A stretch of 64,000 nucleotides of DNA from Tropicimonas sp. IMCC34043 (lineage in GTDB: Bacteria > Pseudomonadota > Alphaproteobacteria > Rhodobacterales > Rhodobacteraceae). The stretch is taken from positions 434,001-498,000 of the forward strand of contig NZ_QMEK01000002.1 of NCBI RefSeq assembly GCF_003390845.1, given 5' to 3'. The position numbers and the translations under genes were made by a program. The notes below the pieces were generated by a model that worked only from the letters and a program-made list of their open reading frames with translations, was not told the DNA's origin and made no database searches. This document shows, one piece after another, positions 8,862-17,904 of this stretch (position 1 is the stretch's first letter; every line of letters starts with the position of its first letter).

Positions 8862-10163
8862 TCAGCTTTCGCGGAACGCTTTGTTGAAATATTCGGTGAA
8901 TGGCTTGAGCAGATAGGCCATGGGGGTGCGGTCGTTGGTGCGGATATAGGCCTCGACCGGCATGCCGGGCACGATTTCCTGCCCCTCGAGCTTCGCCAGT
9001 TCGCCGTCGTTGAGCTGGATTTCGGCGCGGTAGTAGGTTGCCCCGGTGTGCTCGTCGGTGAAGGCGTCGGCCGATATCTTGGTGACGTGGCCATCGAGCT
9101 GCGGCGTGGTGCGCGAATCGAAAGCCGAGAACCGCAGGATCACCGGCTGACCGACGAAAACCTGGTCGATATGGATCGTCGGGAACTTGGCGACGATCAC
9201 CAGCGGCCGGTCCTGGGGCACGATATAGGCCACCGGATCGGCCGGCCGGATGACCGAGCGCGGGGTGTTGACCGTCATGTCATAGACGATGCCGCCAACT
9301 GGTGCGCGGATGTCGAGGCGGTCGAGCTTTTCCAGCAGGTTCAGGCGGCGTTCAATCAGTTCGACCACATTGTATTGCAGGTCGCGCAACTGGGAGATCG
9401 CCTCTTCCCGGCGGCTGGTCTGCAGCTTGAGGATCTCGATCTCGATCTCGGTGATCTTGCCCAGGGCTTCGGCGCGTTCGGCGGTCAGCTCGCCGATCTG
9501 GCCCATGAGATCGGCCTTGTTGCGCCGCAACCCAAGCACCCGGGCGGCCTGCGCGAGACCCTTGTCGAGCAGCGATTGCTGGCTCGCGAGTTCTTCCTCG
9601 ATCAGCGACAGCTGCTCGCCAAGCGCGTCGATCTGGGCGTCGATCCCGGTGATCTGGCTGTCGATCTGCTCGCGGCGCCGGCCAAGCTGTTCGGCTTCCT
9701 TTTCCATGGAGGCGCCCCGGGCCTCGAACAGCCGTTGCTGGCCGTCGACCATATCGGCGACATCTTTCTGCCTGGTCGCGGCCTGCAGCAGGTCGGGGTG
9801 GAAGGTAACTTTGTCGGTGCCGTCGCGTTCTGCGGTCAGCCGTGCGGTGCGCGCCAGCAGCTCGTTCAACTGGCCCTCGACAATCGTCAACTCGGACTGA
9901 AGCGACGTGGGGTCGAGTTCGATCATAATGTCGCCGGCCGAAACCAGATCACCCTCCTGCACGTCGACCTTGGCAACGATCCCGCCATCAAGATGCTGGA
10001 TCACCTGACGGTTCTGTTCGACCTCAAGCTGGCCGCTCGCCACGATGGCGCCGGAAATCGTCGCCATCATCGACCAGGTGCCAAAGCCGCCGACGAGAAG
10101 CAGCAAGGTAAAGCTGCCGAGCAAAAGCGGGAAGCGGGCCGAATAGTCCGGACGCTCGCTCAT
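8862..10163 (-). CDS. Type I secretion periplasmic adaptor (HlyD family)
   Basis: 433 aa membrane-fusion protein that joins an ABC exporter to an outer-membrane channel. A short cytoplasmic N-terminus precedes one transmembrane helix at about 12-35. A split lipoyl domain (IQHLDGGIVAKVDVQEGDLV, then ENLLEKLDRLDIRAPVGGIV) surrounds long coiled-coil arms. The C-terminal beta-barrel (GMPVEAYIRT) is the usual HlyD/PrtE ending. The ATG at 10163 overlaps the stop of the ABC gene by 4 bp, which excludes the longer open frame to 10289. No TolC-type gene and no RTX substrate are visible here. Confidence 0.92.
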   Translation of the reverse strand: MSERPDYSARFPLLLGSFTLLLLVGGFGTWSMMATISGAIVASGQLEVEQNRQVIQHLDGGIVAKVDVQEGDLVSAGDIMIELDPTSLQSELTIVEGQLNELLARTARLTAERDGTDKVTFHPDLLQAATRQKDVADMVDGQQRLFEARGASMEKEAEQLGRRREQIDSQITGIDAQIDALGEQLSLIEEELASQQSLLDKGLAQAARVLGLRRNKADLMGQIGELTAERAEALGKITEIEIEILKLQTSRREEAISQLRDLQYNVVELIERRLNLLEKLDRLDIRAPVGGIVYDMTVNTPRSVIRPADPVAYIVPQDRPLVIVAKFPTIHIDQVFVGQPVILRFSAFDSRTTPQLDGHVTKISADAFTDEHTGATYYRAEIQLNDGELAKLEGQEIVPGMPVEAYIRTNDRTPMAYLLKPFTEYFNKAFRES

Positions 10164-11896
10164 GTCACACCTCCCTGGGTGGTCGCACCCTGGATCTGCT
10201 TGGCATTCTTCACCATGTTTTGCAGAACCTCGTCGCGCGGACCAAAGGCGCGACGGATGCCGCCTTCCAGCACCAGCAGAACGTCGCATTCCTGGATCGC
10301 GGCGGGGCGGTGGGCCATGATGATGACCGACCGGCCCTCGGATTTCATCTGCCGGATCGCCCGGTTCAACGCCTCCGACCCCTCATTGTCGAGGTTGGAG
10401 TTGGGTTCGTCGAGCACCAGGATCACCGGGTTTCCGTAGAGCGCGCGCGCCAGCCCGATCCGCTGCACCTGCCCGCCCGAAAGCCGCCCGCCGGCCGCCG
10501 CGAGCGGCGTGTCATAGCCTTTTGGCAGTTTCAGGATCATCTCGTGCGCCGCCGCCTTCTGGGCGGCATCGACCACCAGCTTCGCGTCGGGTTGCGGGCT
10601 GAGACGGGCAATGTTTTCCGCAATCGTGCCCTCGAACAGGGTGACACGCTGCGGCAGATAGCCGATGTGCTGGCCCAGGACGTCGGGGTCGTACTGGTCA
10701 AGCGCCGCGCCATCGAGCCGGATCTTGCCGCCGGCGCAGCGCCAGACCCCGGTGATCGCGCGGGCGAGCGTGGTCTTGCCCGACCCCGAGGAGCCGATCA
10801 CACCCATGGCCTGTCCGGGTGCCAGCGAGAAATTGATCAGCCGCAGCGAGGCCTGCGATTCGCCCGGAGGGATCACGGTGACCTGCTGGCCCTCGAGCCG
10901 CGCCTTGGGCTTGGGCAGCGGCGTGCGCTGGATCTCGGGAGGCATGTCGCTCAGAAGGCGCGACAGGTTCGACCAGGCCTTGGACGACCTCTGCAGCAAC
11001 TCCCACTGACCGATGACAAGCTCGACCGGCGCCAAAGCGCGCCCGAGCAGGATCGAGCCGGCGATCATCGCCCCGGCCGACATCTCGCCGCGCAGCACGA
11101 CATAGGCGCCAAGCCCCAGCATCGCCGATTGCAGCACCTGCCGCAGGGTCTTGGTCGCCGTGGTATAGCTTCCCGCGCGGTCGGACGCGGTCAGGCCCAT
11201 ATCCGTCGCCATGCGCCGCGACTGGTGCCAGCGATCGAAGGTCGCCCCCCGCATCCCGAGCGATTCGATGGCCTCGGCCTCGTCCCGCATCTGGTTGGCC
11301 ATCTTCTCGGCCCGCTGGCCCATTCCCGCTGCGCGCAGCGAGGGCTGCCGGGTGCGCCACTGGTTTGCCAGCGTGATCGACACCAGAAGTGCGCCGCCCG
11401 AGATCGCGAGAATTCCAAGCCAGGGGTGGAAAAAGAAGATCAGACCAAGGAAGAACGGCGTCCAGGGAATGTCGAAGAAGGCGACCAGCACCGGTGAGCC
11501 AAAGAAGCGGTGCAGCGTCTCGAGATCGCGCAAGCCGGTTTGCGCGGCCTCCGCGCCCGGCTTGCCGGTTTCGCTGCGCAGCACGGCCGAGAACACCCGG
11601 CGGTCGAGAACGGCCTGAAATCGCGCGGCAATCCGCGCCATCACGCGGCCCCGCGCATAGTCGAGCAATCCCATCATGAGAAACAGGAAGCCGACGAGAA
11701 TAGACAGCGCGACCAGCGTCTCGACCGAGCGAGAGCCAAGCACCCGGTCATAGACCTGCAGCATATAGAGCGATCCGGTCAGCGCCAGTATGTTGACGAA
11801 GATCGAAAAGACGAATGCGGCAAAGAACAGGCCGCGACTTTCGGCGCGCGCGTCCTGGAGTTCCCTCCTGCCGCGTGCGGTGTCGACTGCGCTCAT
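10160..11896 (-). CDS. Type I secretion ABC transporter, permease-ATPase fusion (PrtD-like)
   Basis: 578 aa inner-membrane half-transporter. The transmembrane domain spans about residues 20-300, and the ATPase domain carries Walker A GSSGSGKTT, signature LSGGQVQRIGLARAL, Walker B VILVLDEPNSNLD and the H-loop in AHRP. There is no N-terminal C39 peptidase or C39-like domain, which matches the PrtD/LapB-minus group that exports RTX-type proteins with C-terminal signals. It is first in a minus-strand operon with the HlyD-family adaptor. It diverges from mlaA across a 127-bp gap. The cargo is unknown because no RTX protein lies beside it. Confidence 0.93.
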   Translation of the reverse strand: MSAVDTARGRRELQDARAESRGLFFAAFVFSIFVNILALTGSLYMLQVYDRVLGSRSVETLVALSILVGFLFLMMGLLDYARGRVMARIAARFQAVLDRRVFSAVLRSETGKPGAEAAQTGLRDLETLHRFFGSPVLVAFFDIPWTPFFLGLIFFFHPWLGILAISGGALLVSITLANQWRTRQPSLRAAGMGQRAEKMANQMRDEAEAIESLGMRGATFDRWHQSRRMATDMGLTASDRAGSYTTATKTLRQVLQSAMLGLGAYVVLRGEMSAGAMIAGSILLGRALAPVELVIGQWELLQRSSKAWSNLSRLLSDMPPEIQRTPLPKPKARLEGQQVTVIPPGESQASLRLINFSLAPGQAMGVIGSSGSGKTTLARAITGVWRCAGGKIRLDGAALDQYDPDVLGQHIGYLPQRVTLFEGTIAENIARLSPQPDAKLVVDAAQKAAAHEMILKLPKGYDTPLAAAGGRLSGGQVQRIGLARALYGNPVILVLDEPNSNLDNEGSEALNRAIRQMKSEGRSVIIMAHRPAAIQECDVLLVLEGGIRRAFGPRDEVLQNMVKNAKQIQGATTQGGVT

Positions 11897-12023
11897 TGAC
11901 CGTCTCCTGGCAGGTGCCGGTTGTCTCTCCTACCCCACAACGTTAGGCTCGCCCAAACGCGGGGTCGCACCGTGATCTTCAGGGTATGAATGGCAAAATA
12001 GAGTGAAGCAGTCGATACCTCCA

Positions 12024-12884
12024 ATGGCCGTGCCGAGACAAGTTTGTCCTGTCCGTCCCGGCGCCATCGGCGGATTGGTGCTGTTGGCCCTGCTTGCGGC
12101 CTGTGGACCGGCACCGGTCGCCACGGGCGTCGATGACCCCTATGAGGCGTCGAACCGCAAGGTGCACGACTTCAACAAGAAGCTCGATACTGCATTTCAG
12201 CGGGACAAGCCCGAAGTCGCGAACAATACGGCCGTCGAGTCCGCCGATACGACAATGGTCGCGGACGCGCCCGCGGTTGCCGCATCGCCCGAACCCGTCG
12301 CCGCGCCCGAGGCGGCGCGCAGCGGGGTCAGCCCGCTGGCGCAGGGGCTCAACAACTTCGGACGCAACCTCGATCATCCGCGGATGATCCTGAACAGCCT
12401 GCTGCAGCTGCGGCCCGGCGATGCGGCACGCAACACCATGCGTTTTGGCATCAATTCGACGCTGGGGCTTGGCGGTGTCTTCGATGTCGCCCGGGTCGCC
12501 GGCATGCCCGAGCGGACCACCGATTTCGGCGAAACGCTGCATGTCTGGGGCGTGCCCGAGGGCGCTTATCTGGAATTGCCGGTCATCGGCCCATCAACTC
12601 AGCGCGACGCAGCCGGCAAGGTGGTGGACTTTGCCATCAATCCCCTGTGGTATGTGTTAGGCACCCCGACGAACGCGGTTGCGGTTGCCTTCACCCTCGC
12701 GCCGGACGTGGTCGACCGGGTAAAATATGCCGATACGGTCGATTCCGTGCTGTACGGGTCGGCCGACAGTTATGCCCAGTCGCGCCAGATTTATCTGCAG
12801 AACCGTCGCTATGACCTTGGTGGTGGCGCCGTGGGCAGCAACGACGAAAGCATCGATCTCTATGAGGACCTATATGCCGATTGA
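12024..12884 (+). CDS. mlaA: MlaA/VacJ family outer-membrane lipoprotein with a low-complexity insert
   Basis: 286 aa. MlaA sits in the outer membrane and removes mislocalised phospholipids for retrograde transport. The lipobox LLAAC puts the lipidated cysteine at residue 27, followed by the VacJ signature DDPYEASNRKVHDFNKKLD (37-55). Later conserved parts are LNSLLQLRPGDAARNTMRF, GINSTLGLGGVFDVA and LELPVIGPSTQRDAAGKVVD. Residues 62-99 are an Ala/Pro/Thr/Glu-rich stretch in place of the short conserved link usually found there. I prefer ATG 12024 because it gives a normal-length signal; a GTG at 12003 is the alternative, and neither has a good ribosome site. It overlaps mlaC by 11 bp. Confidence 0.88.
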   Translation: MAVPRQVCPVRPGAIGGLVLLALLAACGPAPVATGVDDPYEASNRKVHDFNKKLDTAFQRDKPEVANNTAVESADTTMVADAPAVAASPEPVAAPEAARSGVSPLAQGLNNFGRNLDHPRMILNSLLQLRPGDAARNTMRFGINSTLGLGGVFDVARVAGMPERTTDFGETLHVWGVPEGAYLELPVIGPSTQRDAAGKVVDFAINPLWYVLGTPTNAVAVAFTLAPDVVDRVKYADTVDSVLYGSADSYAQSRQIYLQNRRYDLGGGAVGSNDESIDLYEDLYAD

Positions 12885-13482
12885 CCTTCATCGCCGTCAG
12901 TTCGTCCGCCGTGTGGGGCTGGGTCTGGCCGCGCTGGCCGCCGCTCCTACGGCAGGCTGGGCGCTGACCACCGACCAGGCCGCATCGCTGGTGAACCAGG
13001 TTGTGGACGACATCAACAGGGTGATCAACTCGGGCAAGTCCGAGGCCGCGATCTACAAGGAATTCGAAAAGATCTTCGGCAAATACGCCGATGTTCAGGG
13101 GATCGCGCTGCTCGCGCTCGGTGCCGACCGGAAACGGGCGAGCCAGGCCCAGCTTGTCGCCTATGTCGAAGCCTTCAAGGGGTATATCTCTCGCAAGTAC
13201 GGCAAACGGTTCCGCGAGTTCATCGGTGGCCGGCTGGAAGAGACCGGATCGAAAGCGGTCAAGAGCTATGTCGAGGTCAAGACCATCGCCTATCTGCGCG
13301 GCGAGGATCCGTTCGACGTGACATTCCTCGTCTCGGACCGCAGCGGCAAGCCGAAGTTCTTCAACCTTTACATCGAAGGCGTGAACATGGTGCTGACCGA
13401 GAAGACCGAGATCGGCTCGATGCTCGACCGCCAGAAGGGCAACATCGACGGGCTGATCAAGCAGCTCAACGCAACCAGCTGA
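12874..13482 (+). CDS. mlaC: MlaC/Ttg2D family periplasmic phospholipid shuttle
   Basis: 202 aa. MlaC carries phospholipid between MlaA and the inner-membrane MlaFEDB complex. The N-terminus HRRQFVRRVGLGLAALAAA reads as a twin-arginine (Tat) signal with RRQFVR, ending near GWA. The mature part has KIFGKYADVQGIALLALG, SRKYGKRFREFIGG and the YIEGVNMVLTEKTEIGSML tail of the family. The ATG at 12874 is preceded by GAGG within the end of mlaA, giving an 11-bp overlap and strong coupling. mlaD, mlaE and mlaF are absent from this window. A Tat signal would imply export after folding, which fits a lipid-binding protein, but this is a sequence prediction only. Confidence 0.9.
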   Translation: MPIDLHRRQFVRRVGLGLAALAAAPTAGWALTTDQAASLVNQVVDDINRVINSGKSEAAIYKEFEKIFGKYADVQGIALLALGADRKRASQAQLVAYVEAFKGYISRKYGKRFREFIGGRLEETGSKAVKSYVEVKTIAYLRGEDPFDVTFLVSDRSGKPKFFNLYIEGVNMVLTEKTEIGSMLDRQKGNIDGLIKQLNATS

Positions 13483-13522
13483 GGGATTGGCCGGGCGCCA
13501 AACCGGCGCCCTCAGACGTTTT

Positions 13523-13559
13523 CGCCCCGCGCCGGCATGATCACCGGGCGGGGCGTTTT
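13523..13559 (+). terminator. Intrinsic terminator after mlaC
   Basis: CGCCCCG (13523-13529) pairs with CGGGGCG (13549-13555), with an inner CCGG/CCGG extension, followed by TTTT. It terminates the mlaA-mlaC transcript. A second hairpin, CGGCCCCC/GGGGGCCG at 13566-13597, lacks a T-run and may end the converging pbp transcript. Confidence 0.75.
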
Positions 13560-13603
13560 GCTGTCCGGCCCCCGGCGGAAACCCGTCCTGGGGGCCGTGC
13601 TGC

Positions 13604-15874
13604 TCAGTTGCGGCGGCCGAACAGACCGTTCAGCAGCCGCTCGACCGGGTTCTGTCGTTGCGAGGGTTCGCCCGTTCCCGTGCCGCGGCTGCTCGCCCCG
13701 GTGGTGGAGCCGTCGTATTGCGGCGACGTCGCGGTCTCGCCCGGCAGGGTGGGGCTCGGCGCATTGTCGGGGATCTTCATTGGCAGCGGCTTTTCGGGAA
13801 GCCCCTCGTTGACCCGAACCATTGCCTCACGCCAGATCTCGGCCGGCAATCCGCTGCCGGTCACGCCGGTCAATGGCGCGTTGTCGTCGTTGCCAAGCCA
13901 GACACCGGTCACGTAGTCGGCGGTGAAGCCGATGAACCAGGCATCGCGCGCAGCCTGGGTCGTGCCGGTCTTGCCCGCCGCCGGGCGGCTGCCGAGCTTG
14001 GCGCGCTGGCCGGTGCCCTCTTCGATCACCTTGCTCATCATGTAGATGAGGTACTGCGAGGCTTCCTCCGAGATCACCCTTTCGCCAAGGCCGCCCGACT
14101 GGCCCATCAATGGCTGGTCGTCGTCCTGCAGCATCAGCGCGGTGACGCCATAGGGTTTTACTGAGCGGCCGCCATTCAGGATGCCGGCATAGGCGCCGGT
14201 CATCTCGACCAGGGTCGATTCCGACACGCCGAGTGCCAGCGCCGGGCCGACAGCCAGTTTGTTGTCGATCCCGAAATCCGACGCGACCTTGCGCACGTTT
14301 TCAAGCCCGACCGCCTCGGCGACCTTGACCGCGGGAACGTTGTAGCTGTGCGCCAGCGCCTGTGCCAGCGTGACCCGGCCGTGGAACTTGTGATCGTAGT
14401 TCGACGGGCAATACTGGCCCGAGCCCGGGACATTGACGCAATACACGTCGTCCAGCACGGTGGCGAACGGGGTATATCCCAGATCCATTGCCGCAGCATA
14501 GACGAAGGGTTTGAACGACGACCCGGTCTGGCGCTTGGCCTGAGTTGCGCGGTTGAAGGCGCCGCTGACCTTGGTGTCACGCCCGCCGACCATGCCACGG
14601 ACGGCACCATCGGCAGACATGACCACGATTGCCGCCTGCGCCTCGGAATCCGCCTTCACCTTTTCGTCGAAGACGACCCGCATTGCTTCTTCGATGGCGG
14701 TCTGGATCCGCGGGTCGAGCGTTGTCTGCAGGGTCACGTCTTCGGTGGTGTTGTTGGTCAGGAAGCTCGGCCCGGTATCCATCACCCAGTCGGCAAAATA
14801 CCCACCCGCACGCGCCTGCGCGGCAGACCCGAGCGTCGCCGGATACTCCCACGCATAGTCGCGTTGGGCGGCGTTGATGAAACCCTGGTCGTACATCAGC
14901 TTGATGACGGTATCGGCGCGGTCCTGGGCCCGCTTCAGGCTGTTGGTTGGCGCATACCGCGTCGGGGCCTTCAGCAGACCGGCCAGCATGGCTGCCTGAC
15001 CCGGGTCGAGCTCGGCTGCGGTGATGCCGAAATACTTCTGCGCCGCGGCCTCGAACCCACGGGCCGAGGCGCCAAGATAGGCGCGGTTGAAATACAGCAC
15101 CAGGATGTCGTCCTTGCCGTACTTCGCCTCCAGCGCCATGGCATAAAGCGCTTCCTTGATCTTGCGGCCCATGGTGGTGCGGCGGCAGTCGTCCTCGTAT
15201 TCGGCTTCGGTCATGCCGCTGTCGGGGTCGAACGGCACGCCGAGACACAGCAACTTCGCGGTTTGCTGGGTCAGGGTCGAGCCGCCGTTGCCCGACAGCG
15301 GGCCGCGACCCTCGGCGAGGTTGATGCGCACGGCCGACGCGACGCCGCGCGGGCTGACGCCGAGGTGGCGATAGAACCGGCGATCTTCGGTCGCGATCAC
15401 TGCGTTCTTCAGATAGGGCGAAACGTCGTTGATGTCGGTGATCTGGTCGAAGGTCTCGCCGCGCCAGGCGAACACGTCGCCGTTGCGATCGAGCAGCGTG
15501 ACCGAGCCGCGCACCCGGCCGTCGAGCAGGTCGTCGAGAGGCGGCAGCTGCGAATAGAAATAGGCCACGCCGAAGCCGACCAGCAGCACCAGAACCGCAG
15601 TGGCGCGCCACAGGATGCTCCAGCCGAGGCGCGCAAGCCACGCGAAAGGCAGAAGGATCAGGCCGAGCAGTCCCCTTTGCCGGCGTCGGCGCGTGCCGCG
15701 CCCGCCACGGCCACCGCCAGCGGCCCTTGCCGACCCCGCAGACGCCTTGCTGCCCTTGGCCTTCGATGCCGCCGACTTGCCCGGCGCCTTGGTCCCGGTC
15801 CGTGCCGTGGTCGTGGAACCGCTATGTCTTTTGTCGGCCCTGATAACGGGCCGTTTGCCATTGCCTGAACTCAT
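13604..15874 (-). CDS. Bifunctional class A penicillin-binding protein (PBP1A family)
   Basis: 756 aa inner-membrane peptidoglycan glycosyltransferase and transpeptidase. Residues 1-68 form a cytoplasmic tail very rich in Lys, Arg, Ser and Gly, and a transmembrane helix lies at about 90-108. In the glycosyltransferase domain the catalytic glutamate is E163 (ATEDRRFYRHLG), with GGSTLTQQTAKLL downstream. The transpeptidase motifs are SSFK in RQTGSSFKPF, SYN in AHSYNVPAV and KTGT in AAGKTGTTQ. The C-terminus is Ser/Thr/Gly/Pro-rich. I start at ATG 15874, since the open frame to 16024 adds no conserved sequence. It converges on mlaC and diverges from glnK1. Confidence 0.94.
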   Translation of the reverse strand: MSSGNGKRPVIRADKRHSGSTTTARTGTKAPGKSAASKAKGSKASAGSARAAGGGRGGRGTRRRRQRGLLGLILLPFAWLARLGWSILWRATAVLVLLVGFGVAYFYSQLPPLDDLLDGRVRGSVTLLDRNGDVFAWRGETFDQITDINDVSPYLKNAVIATEDRRFYRHLGVSPRGVASAVRINLAEGRGPLSGNGGSTLTQQTAKLLCLGVPFDPDSGMTEAEYEDDCRRTTMGRKIKEALYAMALEAKYGKDDILVLYFNRAYLGASARGFEAAAQKYFGITAAELDPGQAAMLAGLLKAPTRYAPTNSLKRAQDRADTVIKLMYDQGFINAAQRDYAWEYPATLGSAAQARAGGYFADWVMDTGPSFLTNNTTEDVTLQTTLDPRIQTAIEEAMRVVFDEKVKADSEAQAAIVVMSADGAVRGMVGGRDTKVSGAFNRATQAKRQTGSSFKPFVYAAAMDLGYTPFATVLDDVYCVNVPGSGQYCPSNYDHKFHGRVTLAQALAHSYNVPAVKVAEAVGLENVRKVASDFGIDNKLAVGPALALGVSESTLVEMTGAYAGILNGGRSVKPYGVTALMLQDDDQPLMGQSGGLGERVISEEASQYLIYMMSKVIEEGTGQRAKLGSRPAAGKTGTTQAARDAWFIGFTADYVTGVWLGNDDNAPLTGVTGSGLPAEIWREAMVRVNEGLPEKPLPMKIPDNAPSPTLPGETATSPQYDGSTTGASSRGTGTGEPSQRQNPVERLLNGLFGRRN

Positions 15875-16005
15875 GCCCGAGCCTGCCTCCAGTCGATCGA
15901 CTGATTGATTTTTTTTCCTTGATACCCTGAACCGACCGCCAAGGGGAGGGGGAGCGGCGCTGCGGGCAGATTCTTGATTGCATAAAAAAGCGCCAATTGT
16001 CGAGT

Positions 16006-16024
16006 TTGTGCAAAAATTGTGCAA
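16006..16024. repeat. Two TTGTGCAA direct repeats upstream of the first glnK
   Basis: TTGTGCAA occurs at 16006-16013 and 16017-16024, an 11-bp period that places both on one face of the helix, in the 270-bp gap between the pbp gene and glnK1. It may be a binding site for a regulator. It does not match the NtrC site spacing (TGCA-N9-TGCA), and I found no sigma54 -24/-12 pair. The rest of the gap shows no gene. Confidence 0.35.
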
Positions 16025-16144
16025 CCGAACGTGTAATCAGCCGTCTCTGCCGCGCGCGATTTCTTGAACATCCTCTGATCCGGCGTCTGTCTGCGTGCAT
16101 AACCCGGTCGGAACATGTGTCCGGCCCATCTGAAGGGGAGCCAG

Positions 16145-16483
16145 GTGAAACTCATCATTGCAGCAATCAAGCCGTTCAAGCTCGAGGAGGTGCGCGAGGC
16201 GCTCACCGCCATCGGTGTTCGCGGCATGATGGTGACCGAAATCAAGGGTTTCGGCTCCCAATCCGGACATACGGAAATCTATCGAGGCGCCGAATACGCG
16301 GTGAACTTCGTGCCCAAGGTCAAGCTGGAGATCGTGGTGTCCGCCGCGATGGCCGATCAGGTGGTCGAGACGATCCAGAAGACCGCAAAGACCGACAAGA
16401 TCGGCGACGGCAAGATCTTTGTTCTCGACGTGAAACAGGCGGTGCGAGTTCGGACCGGCGAAACCAATGACGACGCTCTTTGA
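16145..16483 (+). CDS. glnK: PII nitrogen regulatory protein, copy 1
   Basis: 112 aa, exactly PII length. PII trimers sense 2-oxoglutarate, ATP/ADP and glutamine, and the form encoded beside amtB (GlnK) blocks the ammonium channel when nitrogen is plentiful. The T-loop carries Y51 in GHTEIYRGAEY, the uridylylation site. The B-loop KTDKIGDGKIF (82-92) and RVRTGE bind nucleotide. The start is a GTG at 16145 behind AAGGGGAG. It precedes amtB1 by 34 bp. Only K82, K97 and T107 differ from the second copy. The symbol follows the amtB linkage. Confidence 0.95.
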   Translation: MKLIIAAIKPFKLEEVREALTAIGVRGMMVTEIKGFGSQSGHTEIYRGAEYAVNFVPKVKLEIVVSAAMADQVVETIQKTAKTDKIGDGKIFVLDVKQAVRVRTGETNDDAL

Positions 16484-16517
16484 AACAGCCGGCGTCCAGT
16501 TCGAGGTGGATAGGAAA

Positions 16518-17870
16518 ATGCCCAAATATCTGAAATACCTGATGGCCGCGTCGCTTCCTGCGGCGCTGATGGCGTTGCCGGCGATCGCGCAGGACGCGCA
16601 GGCGCTGGCCGCGTCCGACATTGCCCCTGTGGTCGATACAATGGACAAGGGCGACGTCGCCTGGATGATGGTGTCGAGCCTGCTGGTCCTGTTCATGATC
16701 CTGCCCGGACTGGCGCTGTTCTATGGCGGCCTGGTGCGCAGCAAGAACATGCTGTCCGTGCTGATGCAGTGCACGATCATCACCGCGATGGTGATGGTGA
16801 TCTGGGTCTTCTACGGCTATTCGATGGCCTTCGGCGGCGGCACAAACCCGTTCTGGGGCGGCCTTGGAAAGACATTCCTGTCCGGCGTCACGATGGACAG
16901 CATGTCGGCGACCTTCTCCGAGGGCGTGGTGATCCCCGAATACGTCTTCATCGTGTTCCAGATGACCTTTGCAGCCATCACTCCGGCACTGATCATCGGT
17001 GGCTTTGCCGAACGGGTCAGGTTTTCTGGGCTGATAGCTTTCATCCTGCTCTGGGTCACCTTCGTCTATTTCCCGATCGCGCACATGGTCTGGGACGGTG
17101 CGGGGTATCTGTTCAACATGGGCGCTCTCGACTTCGCGGGCGGCACGGTTGTGCACATCAACGCCGGTATGGCCTCGCTCGTCGGCGCGCTGGTGATCGG
17201 CAAGCGGATCGGCTACGGCCGGGACAACATGGCACCGCACTCGATGACGCTGACCATGGTCGGCGCCTCGATCCTGTGGGTTGGCTGGTTCGGCTTCAAC
17301 GCGGGTTCGAACCTCGAAGCCAACGGCGGCGCGGCACTGGCGATGATCAACACCTTCACCGCAACGGCAGGTGCGATCCTCGCCTGGTCGCTGATCGAAG
17401 CGGTCACCCGCGGCAAGGCCTCGATGCTGGGTGCGGCCTCGGGCATGGTTGCGGGCCTCGTGGCGGTGACGCCCGCGGCCGGCACGGTGGGGCCGGTGGG
17501 CGCCATTGCGATCGGCGCGATTGCCTCGGCGATTTGCTACTTCTTCGTCGATGTGGTGAAGAACTCCCTGGGCTATGACGACAGCCTCGACGTCTTCGGC
17601 GTCCACGGCATCGGCGGGATCGTCGGTGCGATCCTCACCGGCGTGTTCTCGGCCGCCAGCCTCGGCGGTGTGATGGGCGACGACTACTCGATCGCCGGTC
17701 AGACGCTGATCCAGGCCAAGGCCGTCGGCATCACCATCGTCTGGAGCGGGGTGATCTCGTTCATCCTCTACAAGATCGTCGACATGGTGATCGGCCTGCG
17801 CGTCAGCGCGGACGACGAGATGCAGGGGCTCGACGCCACCTCGCATGGCGAGAGCGCCTATCACCTCTGA
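16518..17870 (+). CDS. amtB: Ammonium transporter AmtB, canonical paralogue
   Basis: 450 aa inner-membrane trimeric ammonium channel with a signal peptide (about 1-25, ending PAIAQ) and eleven predicted helices. The twin pore histidines are H213 (GGTVVHINAG) and H363 (VFGVHGIGGIVG). FQMTFAAITPALI supplies the phenylalanine gate region. The acidic C-terminal tail VSADDEMQGLDATSHGESAYHL is the usual GlnK-responsive tail. The ATG at 16518 follows a GGAAA ribosome site. It lies between the two glnK copies, and a GC-rich hairpin follows at 17905-17929, before glnK2. Confidence 0.95.
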   Translation: MPKYLKYLMAASLPAALMALPAIAQDAQALAASDIAPVVDTMDKGDVAWMMVSSLLVLFMILPGLALFYGGLVRSKNMLSVLMQCTIITAMVMVIWVFYGYSMAFGGGTNPFWGGLGKTFLSGVTMDSMSATFSEGVVIPEYVFIVFQMTFAAITPALIIGGFAERVRFSGLIAFILLWVTFVYFPIAHMVWDGAGYLFNMGALDFAGGTVVHINAGMASLVGALVIGKRIGYGRDNMAPHSMTLTMVGASILWVGWFGFNAGSNLEANGGAALAMINTFTATAGAILAWSLIEAVTRGKASMLGAASGMVAGLVAVTPAAGTVGPVGAIAIGAIASAICYFFVDVVKNSLGYDDSLDVFGVHGIGGIVGAILTGVFSAASLGGVMGDDYSIAGQTLIQAKAVGITIVWSGVISFILYKIVDMVIGLRVSADDEMQGLDATSHGESAYHL

Positions 17871-17904
17871 CGCGCCGCTGGGGCGTCGGAAGTCCAAGCA
17901 AGAT

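Noticed and set aside
8106..10439. 777-codon plus-strand open frame over the hlyD/ridA region
   Set aside because: Antisense shadow; composition follows the complementary codons of the minus-strand genes.
15875..16144. NtrC or sigma54 control of glnK1
   Set aside because: TTGTGCAA repeats do not have the TGCA-N9-TGCA spacing, and no GG-N10-GC sigma54 core was found; the nearest had 9 bases.
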